Source: Candidatus Parcubacteria bacterium (GTDB lineage Bacteria > Patescibacteriota > Patescibacteriia > CAIXNZ01). Taken from it: a DNA stretch of 46,960 nucleotides. The notes beneath the pieces were generated by a model. It did no database searches and had not been told where the DNA came from. It saw nothing but the letters and a program-made list of their open reading frames with translations. Position numbers and translations under genes: made by a program. Below are positions 7,374-17,400 of the stretch, piece after piece. Where the stretch lies: contig JAPLYC010000073.1 of NCBI GenBank assembly GCA_026395755.1, positions 1 to 46,960 on the forward strand. The letters run 5' to 3'. Each line of letters starts with the position of its first letter. Position 1 is the first letter of the stretch.

Positions 7374-8060
7374 ATGCCGATTTCTGAGGATAATGGCGTT
7401 GCCGTGGAAACCGTAAACGACGATCGTCAGCGTTTCGAAGATCCGATGGGTATTTTCGCCGACTACGGCGAATACGACGATCGTTACACGGAAGAAGACT
7501 GGTGCGATGAAGATGATCGGCAACGGGATGAAGATCCGATGGGGATTTTCGCCGGTTACGGTGAATGCGACGATCGCTACTTCGCCGAGCCGCCGATGTG
7601 CAAATGGGAAGACGGCGACGATTTCCGGGACGAATGGCTGTACGGCGACGATTTCCCGACCCCGTTCAAGTTTGAAGGACTGGCAGTTCCCCCGCCCAAG
7701 CCCAAGCACGGTCTTACGGACATCGAGGAACTGGAGCATTCGCGGTATACCATGTACAAAAAGCGCTGCCGCGGCCAGAAGCCCAAGTATAAGGAGCAGC
7801 GCCGGAACCAGCGGTTCTCCACCATCCTGCATGTTCACGTCGAGCTGACCAGAGCGGAATGGTTTTTCTATGATCAGCGGAACGAGCAGCAGTACCGGCA
7901 ACAGCAGGATCGCGACATCGCGCTTTTTGAGCTCGAAGAGGCAATGGCGGCGACCGAGGAATATCTCCAGGATTGCTGCCACCCCGACGAACAGCTCGAA
8001 CTGGAGATCAGTCTTCACGAGCTGGAAATGCGTTACCGTCAGCTGGCCAAAGCCGCTTGA
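7374..8060 (+). CDS. Acidic orphan protein with a duplicated N-terminal motif
   Basis: I do not recognise this 228-residue protein. Its N-terminal part is very acidic and holds two direct copies of a unit of about 26 residues, each containing a DDRQR start, EDPMGIFA and a YGE-x-DDRY end (first copy from about residue 15, second from about residue 46). The C-terminal half is rich in Glu, Gln and Arg and predicted helical. There is no signal peptide, membrane segment or catalytic motif. Codon choice is much more GC-rich than in neighbouring genes. A strong promoter, an AAGGAGG site and a GC-rich terminator make it a self-contained, probably well-expressed single-gene unit, likely cytoplasmic. 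Recent transfer or selection on codon use are both possible. Confidence 0.7.
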   Translation: MPISEDNGVAVETVNDDRQRFEDPMGIFADYGEYDDRYTEEDWCDEDDRQRDEDPMGIFAGYGECDDRYFAEPPMCKWEDGDDFRDEWLYGDDFPTPFKFEGLAVPPPKPKHGLTDIEELEHSRYTMYKKRCRGQKPKYKEQRRNQRFSTILHVHVELTRAEWFFYDQRNEQQYRQQQDRDIALFELEEAMAATEEYLQDCCHPDEQLELEISLHELEMRYRQLAKAA

Positions 8061-8078
8061 CCAAAATTCCACAACCCA

Positions 8079-8112
8079 ACCCCCCGGGACTTTTACCGGG
8101 GGTCTTTTTTTA
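8079..8112 (+). terminator. Intrinsic terminator of the acidic orphan gene
   Basis: ACCCCC and CCGGGGGT arms form a very stable GC stem around an 8-10-nt loop, followed by CTTTTTTT. It sits about 18 bases after the stop. Confidence 0.9.
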
Positions 8113-8149
8113 TACAAAAAAACACTCCGCGAACGAAGTGTCTTCTTTC

Positions 8150-8249
8150 CAAAATCTGCAGACAAGAATATCTGAAGAAGGAATAATCTAGCCGGAGCCG
8201 GATTGAAACCTTTTTCGGACACCCATGCTTATCGTGCCTGCAGATTTTG
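8150..8249. repeat. 12-bp perfect inverted repeat around a 76-bp spacer
   Basis: CAAAATCTGCAG (8150-8161) and CTGCAGATTTTG (8238-8249) are exact reverse complements. The 8113-8432 gap also holds a short imperfect hairpin (8123-8142), the possible gene remnant at 8225-8371 and the hairpin at 8367-8409. The inverted repeat could be the ends of a tiny non-autonomous element, but no target duplication was seen. Confidence 0.45.
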
Positions 8250-8371
8250 AAAAACAATTAGATTCAATTGCTTCCCCAAAGTCGCCCAAAATGATGGTCA
8301 TGCTGTTTTCAGGGGGAATAGAAACAGCTCTAACCGCCAATTGGACGATACTTAAACTTATCATAACTTAG
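8225..8371 (+). pseudogene. Possible remnant of a PP-loop ATPase gene
   Basis: An open frame of 48 codons contains MVMLFSGGIETAL, which resembles the SGG-(I/L)-D-S ATP-binding loop of PP-loop enzymes such as QueC or TilS-like proteins. The frame stops soon after the loop, so a full enzyme is impossible. There is no ribosome site. It may be a decayed fragment or a chance match. Confidence 0.25.
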
Positions 8372-8409
8372 AAAACTTGTCAAGAGAATGACAAGTTTTC
8401 TAGGTTTTT
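8367..8409. terminator. Long hairpin after clpP
   Basis: TAGAAAACTTGTCA and TGACAAGTTTTCTA form a perfect 14-bp stem with a 6-nt loop. T residues follow on the plus side, and U-rich stem arms occur on the minus side. It lies about 24 bases beyond the clpP stop and may end clpP transcription and block readthrough from the left. Confidence 0.7.
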
Positions 8410-8432
8410 GGCTTAGATTAGAAGAAATTTGT

Positions 8433-9038
8433 TTATTTGATGATTTTATCTACTAAGTGGTATTTTACCGCTTCTTCAGCGCTCATAAAAAAGTCACGAT
8501 CGGTGTCTTTTTCGATTTTGGCAATTGGTTGGTCCGTATGGTTAGCCAAAATAACATTTAATTTATCCTTAATTTTCAGGATATGCTCAGCCCGTATTCT
8601 AATATCAGATGCCTGGCCCTCGGCTCCGCCCATTACCTGATGGATCATGACTTCGGCATTGGGTAAAATCAGCCTCTTACCCTTGGCTCCGGCTGCCAAA
8701 AGCACGGCACCCATGGAAGCGGCAATACCCAGGCAGATAGTAGAAACATCAGCTTTAACAAATTGCATGGTGTCGTAAATGGCCAAACCGGAAGTGACTG
8801 AACCGCCGGGAGTATTGATATAAAGTTTAATATCTTTTTTAGAATCTTCACTGTCCAAAAAAAGCATCTGGGCAATTACAGTATTGGCCACGGCATCATT
8901 GATCGGCGAACCCAGAAAAATAATGCGTTCTTTTAATAAGCGGGAATAAATATCATACGCCCGTTCGCCCATAGATGATTTTTCAACTACAGTGGGAATT
9001 AAGTAGTTTTGAGTTTCATTATTTTTTGATTTTGGCAT
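8433..9038 (-). CDS. clpP: ATP-dependent Clp protease proteolytic subunit
   Basis: ClpP is the serine-protease barrel that degrades proteins fed by ClpX, ClpA or ClpC in the cytoplasm. The 201-residue length is normal for the family. The catalytic triad is visible: Ser108 in GIAASMGA, His133 in MIHQVMGG and Asp182 in DTDRDFFM. The YINTPGGSV strand is also typical. There is no Shine-Dalgarno sequence. It is downstream of the nrnA-like gene on the same strand, 58 bases away, separated by a long GAAGTC-type palindrome. No clpX gene is in the window. Confidence 0.97.
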   Translation of the reverse strand: MPKSKNNETQNYLIPTVVEKSSMGERAYDIYSRLLKERIIFLGSPINDAVANTVIAQMLFLDSEDSKKDIKLYINTPGGSVTSGLAIYDTMQFVKADVSTICLGIAASMGAVLLAAGAKGKRLILPNAEVMIHQVMGGAEGQASDIRIRAEHILKIKDKLNVILANHTDQPIAKIEKDTDRDFFMSAEEAVKYHLVDKIIK

Positions 9039-9063
9039 AAGTTTAGATTTAAGTATAAAGCTC

Positions 9064-9112
9064 GAAGTCCGAAGTCCGAATTTCGGCCTTCTGACTTCAG
9101 ACTTCGGACTTC
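9064..9112. repeat. GAAGTC-type palindromic repeat between nrnA and clpP
   Basis: GAAGTCCGAAGTC (9064-9076) and GACTTCGGACTTC (9100-9112) are perfect 13-bp inverted arms around 23 bases. The right arm forms the last codons and stop of the nrnA-like gene. A related GAAGTCTGAAGTTTGAAGTCC tract follows the Nudix gene at 30626. Confidence 0.7.
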
Positions 9113-10110
9113 TTTAGTTTAGTTATTATAGCATTTATAATGTAATTTTTCCAATCAATTTCCTCGGTAATCATGTTCCTTGCAACTTTGAAGCCCGAGG
9201 CTTTTTTGTGGCCGCCGCCATTGAACAAACTAGCGATTTGAGAAACATCGACGCTGTCTTTGGTTGTACGCAGACTGCCTTTGATCGTATCCTGATCGCG
9301 TTCGGTTAAAACAGCAATAAAGTCAATATCTTCCAGCGTCGACAGGAAATTGGATAAGCCGTCGCTGGCCTCATCTGCTGTCATCTGATATTCAATTAAG
9401 TCAGCTTGAGCAATAACGGTATAAACAAAATTAAATTCCTGATTATATTCCAGCCGGGAAAAAACTTTGCCCCAGAGTTTTAGACCAAGCAGGTTTTTGT
9501 TTTGGTTTAAGCTGCCGATGATTTGATTGGTCCGGGCTCCGTTAGTAAGTAATTTTGAGGCTATTTCCATGCAGTCTTGCGTCGTGCCCGCATTAGTAAA
9601 ATTCATGGTATCAGTGATAATTCCGGTCAGCAGGCTGGTGGCCATATACTTATCGAGTTCAATTTTATTAATTGCAAAAAATTTATATAAAATTTCACAG
9701 GTTGAAGATGCGTTGGGAACAACCAGGTTTAGATGGCCGTAATGGTCATTGGTCTGATGATGGTCAATATTGATTATTTTTAGCCGGTCTTTTTGTCCGA
9801 GTAAATCTTGGCCAATGCCGGTTCTCTGGATATTGCCGCAATCTATAATTATAACCAAATCATGATCAGCCAAATTGATCTGCTTATAATCAGTAATAAT
9901 TTTTTCTATCTTGGGCAGGTAATTGAAGTAGTCAGGCGGGGTATCAATGCAAAAATGTTTATGAGGTTTATTGTTTTTATGAAAATAATGAGCCAGAGCT
10001 AAAGAGGCGCCGAGGGTATCGCCATCGGGCTTTTCATGCGAAATCAGCAGGGGATGATTGGCATTCTGAATAGCATTCATTATTTTCGGGGCTGTTTGGC
10101 GGTAAATCAT
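9097..10110 (-). CDS. nrnA: DHH-family phosphoesterase, NrnA-like
   Basis: NrnA-type enzymes degrade short RNA oligonucleotides and dephosphorylate pAp in the cytoplasm. The 337-residue protein shows the DHH domain motifs: [13 protein letters not shown] (about 24-36), the IIDCGN motif, [11 protein letters not shown] with the DHH triad, and GIITDTMNF. The C-terminal DHHA1 domain has [12 protein letters not shown]. The last codons lie inside a palindromic repeat, so the C-terminal K-S-E-V is repeat-derived. No Shine-Dalgarno sequence is present. It lies next to rbfA on the same strand, an arrangement seen in many bacteria. Confidence 0.9.
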   Translation of the reverse strand: MIYRQTAPKIMNAIQNANHPLLISHEKPDGDTLGASLALAHYFHKNNKPHKHFCIDTPPDYFNYLPKIEKIITDYKQINLADHDLVIIIDCGNIQRTGIGQDLLGQKDRLKIINIDHHQTNDHYGHLNLVVPNASSTCEILYKFFAINKIELDKYMATSLLTGIITDTMNFTNAGTTQDCMEIASKLLTNGARTNQIIGSLNQNKNLLGLKLWGKVFSRLEYNQEFNFVYTVIAQADLIEYQMTADEASDGLSNFLSTLEDIDFIAVLTERDQDTIKGSLRTTKDSVDVSQIASLFNGGGHKKASGFKVARNMITEEIDWKNYIINAIITKLKKSEV

Positions 10111-10160
10111 CGTTATTTCGTATGGTTAATTAATAGCGATAAGCGGGATTTTTAAAAGTA

Positions 10161-10499
10161 TCATTCCTGGCGGATTTCGTCAAGAATACGGTCAATTTTA
10201 TTGGCATAGACTTCCTGATCGTCAATTAAAAAATTGAAATTGGGAACAATTTTATTTTCAATTTCGGTCTTGAGTAATTCATGCAAATGGCGGTTGTTTT
10301 TCCTTAAAAGCTCTAAAATAGTGCCGCGCAGATTGTCAGGTAAAATCGTGACGTAAACTTTGGCGTTTTTCATATCCGGTGTGGTTTCCACTCTGGTTAT
10401 GGTCACCAGGCTGTTTTCGGGCAGTTCAACTTCTCTCATAATAAAACGGCCCAGTTCCTGCCTGACCAGTTCGTTAATGCGTTCGATGCGTTGAGACAT
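10161..10499 (-). CDS. rbfA: Ribosome-binding factor A
   Basis: RbfA binds the 30S subunit and helps mature the 16S rRNA 5' end. The start chosen at 10499 gives 112 residues beginning MSQRIERINELVRQELGR, which is the normal N terminus. An open frame extends upstream for 32 more codons, but that part is a low-complexity intergenic sequence and not family-like. The KH-like core (VTITRVETTPDMKNAKVYV, then the RGTILELLRKNNRHLHELL helix and the VPNFNFLIDD strand) is complete. No Shine-Dalgarno sequence is visible. Confidence 0.92.
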   Translation of the reverse strand: MSQRIERINELVRQELGRFIMREVELPENSLVTITRVETTPDMKNAKVYVTILPDNLRGTILELLRKNNRHLHELLKTEIENKIVPNFNFLIDDQEVYANKIDRILDEIRQE

Positions 10500-10860
10500 A
10501 TGTATTTTGGTTAGTGATTTATTGGTGAATGGGTTAGGATGCTGGTTTGGTGAATAGTGTATAGTGTAAAGTGTATAAACCTTAACACCTGGCACATAAC
10601 GCCATACTAACTTCTTTACCTATTCACATTTCACCTGTGGATGGTAAATAGGGTTAACGGTAACAAAGCGTATAACTTTGGGCGTGATTCGTTATCCGGT
10701 ATCGTTTGGCGTTTCGTTTTACGTTTGTCGTTTGTCGAAACGTAACCCGAAACCGAAAAACGATAAACGAGGTGCTTCTAAGCTAATTTCGCTAAAGTTA
10801 GTATTTTTTATATACTGACGATTTAACCCTACATATATACACTATATTAAATAATCCCGC
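10500..10860. other. Intergenic region between rbfA and rpoB
   Basis: This stretch has no convincing gene. It contains a low-complexity tract of GTGTATAGTGTAAAGTGTATA type (about 10550-10580), the palindromic repeat copy R1 (10687-10770), and an AT-rich run leading to the rpoB promoter. Confidence 0.6.
10687..10770. repeat. Dispersed palindromic repeat, copy R1
   Basis: An imperfect inverted repeat built from TCGTTT, ACGTTT and CGAAAC words, with a left half of GTTATCCGGTATCG type and a right half ending CGATAAACGA. It is one of five related copies in the window and lies upstream of rpoB. Confidence 0.65.
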
Positions 10861-10892
10861 TTGACAACCCCCAGATGGTTTGTTACTATTAT
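10861..10892 (+). promoter_or_regulatory. Candidate rpoB promoter
   Basis: TTGACA (10861-10866) and TATTAT (10887-10892) are separated by 20 bases, longer than ideal. TATAAC at 10890-10895 is an alternative -10. The message would have a leader of about 120 bases. Confidence 0.4.
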
Positions 10893-10986
10893 AACACTAG
10901 AGAGTTCCCGCTATAGTTTTATAAACTAAGTTGCAAAATAGTGGGGTTTATTTTCACTTCTTAATTAAATATTATTCTTAATAAAA

Positions 10987-11019
10987 CTCGCCCAACAAGT
11001 GGGAGGCGGGCTATTTTTT
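10987..11019 (+). promoter_or_regulatory. Terminator-like hairpin directly before rpoB
   Basis: CTCGCC and GGCGGG form a 6-bp stem (one G-T pair) followed by CTATTTTTT, ending at the rpoB ATG. The hairpin also contains GGGAGG, the only ribosome-site-like sequence near rpoB. It could act as an attenuator or as a switch for translation. Confidence 0.45.
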
Positions 11020-14000
11020 ATGTCTAGCAAAAAAAATACCATTCAAGTTCAATCAGCGGTTCAAACTAAGTTGGAAAAAAGAAGATTTTTCAGCAAAGAA
11101 CATGAGGCCATGGAAGTGCCTGATTTGGTTGAAGTTCAGAAAAATTCTTACAATTGGTTTATCAGAGAAGGCTTGCGCGAGCTTTTTGATGAAATAACGC
11201 CGATTAAGGATTTTGGCGGACGCAATCTGGAATTAGCGTTTAAAGATTATTATCTGGATGAGCCAAAATTTGATGAAAAAACATCTCGAGCTAAAAACAT
11301 TACTTACGAAGCTTCCTTGCGAGTCAAAGCGGCTTTGGTCAATAAGAAGGATGATATGAAAAAAGAGCAGGAAATTTACCTGGGTGATTTTCCGGTGATG
11401 ACCGACCGCGGTACTTTTATTATCAATGGCATTGAAAGAACGGTTATTTCCCAGATTATCAGATCAGCCGGTGTATTTTTTACATCCAATTATCTTCGAG
11501 GCCACCGCTATTACGGCGCCAAGATCATTCCAAACCGCGGTGCCTGGCTGGAAATAGAAACTGATGCCAATAATATTTTATGGGTTAAAATTGACCGCAA
11601 AAGAAAAGTCGCTTTGACTTCCTTGCTGCGCGCTTTTGGCTATTCCTCTAATGAAGAAATTTTAGCTTTATTTAAGGAGGCTGACAGCAATCTTGGCATT
11701 AAATATATCCAAAATACTTTGACTAAAGATATTGCCAAAAATATGGATGAAGGTTTGATTGAAGTATATAAAAGAATCAGACCGGGCGATATGGCTACGG
11801 CAGATAATGCCAAGTCTTTGATTTATTCTATGTTTTTCAGATTTGAACGTTATGATTTGGGCAAGGTCGGCCGCTACAAAATTAATCAGCGTTTTAATTT
11901 AAATCTGGCAAATGTACCGGATAACAGGATTTTACGCAAAGAAGATTTATTGGAAATTATTAAGGAAATTATCCGCTTGAATATTGCGCAGGTTGATTCT
12001 GACGATGTTGATCATTTGTCCAACCGCCGCATCAGGTCAGTGGGTGAATTGATTCAGAATCGTTTCCGCATCGGTTTGGCTCGTATGGAAAGAATCGTCA
12101 GGGACAAAATGAGCACGGTTGATATTGAATCAATGACTCCCAGCAAATTAGTCAATGCCAAGCCTGTCATGGGCGTGGTCAAAGAATTTTTCATGTCTTC
12201 CCAATTGTCGCAGTTTATGGATCAGGTAAATCCTTTAGCGGAATTGGAACATAAGCGCAGAATTTCTGCCATGGGCCCGGGCGGTTTATCCAGAGAACGA
12301 GCAGGTTTTGAAGTTCGTGACGTGCATACCACTCACTATGGCAGAATTTGTCCGATTTCTACGCCAGAAGGCCCAAATATCGGGTTGGTCGGGCAACTGG
12401 CAAGCTATGCCAAAGTTAATGAATATGGTTTTATAGAAACTCCTTATCGCGTGATAGAAAGAATTGCCCTGGAAGATATTAAGGATCCGGAAACTAATAA
12501 AGTGGCAATTAAAAAAGGACAAAAAGTCCCTAAAGAATTAATTGATAAGTTAAGAGCAAAAAATTTAAATTATAGCGTTAAATCCAGAGTAACTGATGAA
12601 GTTATTTATTTAAATGCTTTGGCAGAAGAAAGGTCAGTTACCACCGCGGCGACTACACCACTTGATGAAAATGGCCATTTTGTTAATGCTAAAGCCGAAG
12701 TCAGAAAATTCGGCAAGCCGGATATTTCTCCGGTAGAACAGCTTGATTATATGGATGTGGCTTCCAATCAGATCGTCAGTATTTCCACTTCTTGCATTCC
12801 ATTCTTGGAACATGATGATGCGGTTAGAGCTTTGATGGGCACCAATATGCAGCGCCAAGCAGTACCTTGCATTCGGCCGGTTCCGCCATTGGTGGGCACA
12901 GGCATGGAAAGTAAGGCGGCTTTATATTCAGGCTATTTAGCTATCAGCAAAGCAGACGGCAAAGTCGTTAATGTTGACGGTAGCGGCATTGAAGTTTTAG
13001 AAGACAAAGGCGATTTGAAATTTTATGATTTAAATAAATTTGAGAGATCTAATGCTTCAACCTGCATTAACCAGCATCCGACAGTCCAGAAAAACGAACG
13101 AGTTAAAAAAGGACAGATAATGTCTGATGGCCCTTCAATTGCGGAAGCGGAATTAGCATTGGGACAGAATGTGCTGGTCGCTTTCATGGCTTGGGGCGGT
13201 TACAATTATGAAGACGCCGTTATTATAAATGAAAGGGTAGTGCAGAAAGATTATTTTACTTCTATTCATATAGAAAATTATCAGGTGGAAGTTCGGGAAA
13301 CAAAGCTGGGGCCTGAAATCGTCACTTCGGATATACCAAATATTGCCGAAGAAAAACTGAAAAATTTAGATGAAAATGGGGTGGTCAGAATCGGCGCCGA
13401 AGTTTCTTCAGGCGATATTTTGGTCGGCAAAATTACTCCCAAAGGTGAAACCGAGCTTTCAGCTGAAGAAAAATTATTGCGTGCCATTTTCGGTGAAAAA
13501 GCCCGAGATGTGCGCGACAGCTCTTTATACCTGGAACATGGCGATCACGGCAAAGTTATTGATATTAAAATTTTTACTCAAGAACACGGTGATAAATTAT
13601 CTCCGGGCGTAACTCAAATGGTTCAGGTGGCAGTAGCTGATTTACGAAAAATCCAGATTGGTGATAAAATCGCCGGCCGTCACGGCAATAAAGGCATTAT
13701 TTCTAATGTTGTGCCTGCCGAGGATATGCCGTTTTTAGCCAATGGTACCCCGATTGATTTTATTTTGAGTCCCTTGGGTGTGATTTCCCGTATGAATTTA
13801 GGACAAATATTAGAAACTCATTTGGGTCTGGCTGTTCATACATTAGGATTTAAAGTAGCCACCCCGGTTTTTTACGGTGTCAGCGAGGAAAAAATTAAAG
13901 AATTGTTAAAGCAAGCCGGTTTTCCGGAAAATGGCAAACTGACATTATATGACGGCCGCACCGGCGATGCTTTTAGCAATAAGGTAACTGTCGGTTATAA

Positions 14001-14388
14001 ATATATTTTGAAACTGAATCATATGGTGGAAGATAAGATTCATCAAAGGTCAATCGGCCCATATTCATTGATTACTCAGCAGCCTTTGGGCGGTAAAGCG
14101 CAATTTGGAGGCCAAAGATTTGGTGAAATGGAAGTCTGGGCTCTGGAAGGTTATGGCGCCGCTCATACTTTGCAGGAAATTTTGACCATTAAATCAGATG
14201 ATGTGCCGGGCCGCGCCAAAGCTTATGAATCTATTATTAAGGGCGAACCGATCAGAAAATTAAATATTCCGGAATCATTTAATGTCTTGGTTCGCGAACT
14301 TAAAGGCCTTTGTTTAGATGTGGAATTATTGGACGGTAAGAATGTGCTTGATGACACAACCAAGGAAGATTCCAAGAAGATCAGGTAA
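11020..14388 (+). CDS. rpoB: DNA-directed RNA polymerase subunit beta
   Basis: RpoB forms one half of the RNA polymerase active-site cleft. The ATG at 11020 gives 1122 residues; a GTG seven codons upstream lies inside the leader hairpin and is unlikely to be used. Conserved segments include the rifampicin region at about residues 393-455 (SQLSQFMDQVNPL, then HKRRISAMGPGGLSRERAG), STPEGPNIGL, the GYNYEDAVIINE motif and the C-terminal GGKAQFGGQRFGEMEVWAL. The residues matching D516, H526 and S531 of E. coli are the normal drug-sensitive ones. No insertion or intein is seen. It precedes rpoC by 47 bases. Confidence 0.98.
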   Translation: MSSKKNTIQVQSAVQTKLEKRRFFSKEHEAMEVPDLVEVQKNSYNWFIREGLRELFDEITPIKDFGGRNLELAFKDYYLDEPKFDEKTSRAKNITYEASLRVKAALVNKKDDMKKEQEIYLGDFPVMTDRGTFIINGIERTVISQIIRSAGVFFTSNYLRGHRYYGAKIIPNRGAWLEIETDANNILWVKIDRKRKVALTSLLRAFGYSSNEEILALFKEADSNLGIKYIQNTLTKDIAKNMDEGLIEVYKRIRPGDMATADNAKSLIYSMFFRFERYDLGKVGRYKINQRFNLNLANVPDNRILRKEDLLEIIKEIIRLNIAQVDSDDVDHLSNRRIRSVGELIQNRFRIGLARMERIVRDKMSTVDIESMTPSKLVNAKPVMGVVKEFFMSSQLSQFMDQVNPLAELEHKRRISAMGPGGLSRERAGFEVRDVHTTHYGRICPISTPEGPNIGLVGQLASYAKVNEYGFIETPYRVIERIALEDIKDPETNKVAIKKGQKVPKELIDKLRAKNLNYSVKSRVTDEVIYLNALAEERSVTTAATTPLDENGHFVNAKAEVRKFGKPDISPVEQLDYMDVASNQIVSISTSCIPFLEHDDAVRALMGTNMQRQAVPCIRPVPPLVGTGMESKAALYSGYLAISKADGKVVNVDGSGIEVLEDKGDLKFYDLNKFERSNASTCINQHPTVQKNERVKKGQIMSDGPSIAEAELALGQNVLVAFMAWGGYNYEDAVIINERVVQKDYFTSIHIENYQVEVRETKLGPEIVTSDIPNIAEEKLKNLDENGVVRIGAEVSSGDILVGKITPKGETELSAEEKLLRAIFGEKARDVRDSSLYLEHGDHGKVIDIKIFTQEHGDKLSPGVTQMVQVAVADLRKIQIGDKIAGRHGNKGIISNVVPAEDMPFLANGTPIDFILSPLGVISRMNLGQILETHLGLAVHTLGFKVATPVFYGVSEEKIKELLKQAGFPENGKLTLYDGRTGDAFSNKVTVGYKYILKLNHMVEDKIHQRSIGPYSLITQQPLGGKAQFGGQRFGEMEVWALEGYGAAHTLQEILTIKSDDVPGRAKAYESIIKGEPIRKLNIPESFNVLVRELKGLCLDVELLDGKNVLDDTTKEDSKKIR

Positions 14389-14435
14389 AAAACATCGATT
14401 TATTTATTTTATCATTTAATATTTAATAATTTTAT

Positions 14436-17400
14436 ATGATTTTCAATCAAGCCAAGCCATTAGAATTTGACGGCATCAGATTAAAGCTAGCTTCTCCCGA
14501 AGTAATTAGAATCTGGTCGCACGGCGAAGTTACCAAGCCGGAAACGATTAATTATCGGACGCAAAAACCGGAAAAAGACGGCTTATTCTGCGAGAAAATT
14601 TTCGGGCCGTCTAAAGATTGGGAATGCTACTGCGGCAAATATAAAAAGATCAGGTATAAGGGGATTATTTGCGATAAGTGCGGCGTGGAAGTTACTCATT
14701 CCATGGTCAGACGCGAACGCATGGGGCATATTGAATTATGCTCGCCGGTTTCGCACATCTGGTTTTTACGCGGCGTGCCTTCACGCCTAGGTTTAGTTTT
14801 GGATATTTCCGTGCAAAGCCTGGAAAAGGTGATTTATTTTGCCAGCTTCATAATTACTAAAGTTAATCAGGAGCTGAAAGCCCAGGCAATGGAGCAGCTG
14901 AAGGAAGAATACAAAACTAAGAAAAAGCAGATAGAGGCTAATTTTAAAAACCGTGTCAATCAGATTAAAACCAATAAAAGTCTCAAGGAAAAAGAGCAGG
15001 ATAAAAAAATAATTGAATTAAACAAGGAAAGAGATCTGGAAGCAGCGGAATTCGAAAAAGAATATGTTAAAACCGAGACTGATTTAAAGGATCTAAAAAT
15101 AAAAAAAATTATTTCCGAGGATCAATATCAGGATTTGTCTCTTAAATTCGGCCATATTTTTGAAGTGGCCATCGGCGCTGAAGCGGTCAGAAAATTATTG
15201 GAGGTAATTGATCTGGAAAAATTAGTAAAAAGCTTGGACGCGGAATTAGAAGAGGCAATCGGCACCAAAAGAGAAAGAGCTGTTAAACGTATCAAGCTGG
15301 TTAAAAACTTGGTTAAAAATAAAATCAGGCCTGAATGGATGATTTTGAATATGATCCCCGTTATCCCGCCCGATTTAAGGCCAATGGTGCCTTTAGACGG
15401 CGGTCGTTTTGCCACCTCTGATTTAAATGATTTATATCGTCGCGTCATCAATAGAAATAACCGTTTGAAAAAACTGAAGGAATTAAATGCCCCGGAAGTT
15501 ATTATCCGCAATGAAAAAAGAATGCTTCAGGAAGCTGTTGATGCTTTGTTGGATAACAGCGCCAGACACTCAAAAACAACTACGGCTTCTACCGGCCAAA
15601 AAAGACAGTTGAAATCCATTGCTGATATTTTAAAAGGCAAGCAAGGCCGCTTCAGACAGAATTTACTGGGTAAACGTACTGATTATTCAGGCCGCAGCGT
15701 TATTGTCGTCGGTCCGAATTTGAAGTTGCACCAATGCGGTTTGCCCAAGCGCATGGCCTTGGAATTATTTAAGCCGTTTGTCATCAGTCAGCTCATTAAA
15801 CGTGAATTTGTCCATAATATCAGAAGCGCCAATAGGTTTATTGAAAGCAATCGTCCGGAAATCTGGGATATTTTGGAAGAAATAGTTAAAGACGCTCATG
15901 TCTTATTGAATCGCGCTCCGACTTTGCACCGTTTGGGCATCCAAGCTTTTAAGCCGATTTTAATTGAAGGTAAAGCTATTCACTTGCATCCTTTGGTTTG
16001 CGCTGCTTTTAATGCCGATTTTGACGGCGATCAGATGGCTGTTCATGTGCCTTTGACGGAACAAGCTAAAAACGAGGCCAAAGAATTGATGCTATCATCT
16101 AAAAATTTATTAAAGCCGGCAACAGGAAATCCTATCACCACTCCAAGAATGGATATTGTCTGGGGCTGCTATTATATAACGGAATTAAAGAGGTTGCGGG
16201 AAAAACCTCGATCTTTTGGTTCCTTTGAAGAAGCTGTTTTAGCTTATAACTCAAAGATCATTACTGTTTCTGAAGAAATTGAAGCCCGTGATATTTTACC
16301 GGGAAAAAAGAAACCGGAAAGAATTATTACCAATGTCGGCCGCATCTTATTTAACCGTTTATTACCTTCGGAAATAGGATTTTATAATGAACAGATAACC
16401 ACTAAAAATCTGGGTGATTTGATTAAATTTTCCCTGGAAAAAATGGGTAAGGATAGGACGGCCAGATTGCTTGATGACATTAAAGATCTTGGCTTTAAGT
16501 TTTTAACCCTAAGCGGTTATTCCTGGGGTATGGATGATTTGCCGGATTTAGTAGGTAAAAAGGAAATTGTAGATACCGGCGATCTCCAGATTGATGAAGT
16601 TAACGATCAGTTTCAGCAGGGTTTACTGACCAAGAGCGAGCGTCATTCAAAAATTATTGAAATTTGGACAGCAATTAAGGATAAAATCGTGCAGCTGGGC
16701 AAAGATTCATTGAATAAAGAAGGCCCGGTATATTCCATGGTAACTTCAGGGGCTCGCGGTTCCTGGACTCAGGTGACGCAGATGGTCGGGATGAAAGGCT
16801 TAGTGGCCAATCCGGCCGGTGAAATTATTGAACTGCCTGTCAAAGCCAGTTTCAAAGAAGGCTTTGATGTTTTGGAATATTTTATTTCTACTCATGGTTC
16901 CAGAAAAGGCTTATCAGATACTGCTTTAAGAACCGCCAATGCCGGTTATTTAACCCGTCGTTTAGTTGACGTTTCTCAGGACGTGGTAGTTCGTGAGGAA
17001 GATTGTGGCGATAAAAAAGGCATGCTTTATACTAAAAAAGATAGCGATGAAATCGGCGTTAATTTATTGGAGCGCGTCTGGGGCAGGGTTTGTCTGGAAA
17101 AAATTACCGATCCTAAAACAGGTGAAGTTGTCGTTGATAAAGATCAATTGATTACTGAAGCAGTAGTGCGCAAATTACAGCCCTTGAATCTGGAGCAGCT
17201 TACTGTCCGATCAGTTTTAACCTGCAAAATGACCAAAGGCCTTTGCACTAAATGTTATGGCTATGACCTGGGTTATAATGAAATGGTTAAATTGGGCGTA
17301 GCTGTAGGTATTATCGCGGCTCAAAGTATTGGTGAACCAGGCACCCAGCTGACCATGAGAACTTTCCATACTGGCGGTGTGGCCGGCACTGATATCACCC

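Noticed and set aside
7356-8222. Long minus-strand open frame of 288 codons opposite the acidic orphan
   Set aside because: It is antisense to a gene with a strong promoter, ribosome site and terminator; its length follows from the GC-rich codons of that gene.
8185-8260. tRNA-like look on the minus strand (GGTTTCAATCC near an acceptor-like GGCTCCGGC)
   Set aside because: No matching 5' acceptor arm, D arm or proper anticodon stem could be placed, so it is not called as a tRNA gene.
10500-10595. 32-codon N-terminal extension of rbfA
   Set aside because: The extension is low-complexity intergenic sequence; the family start is the Met before SQRIERINE.
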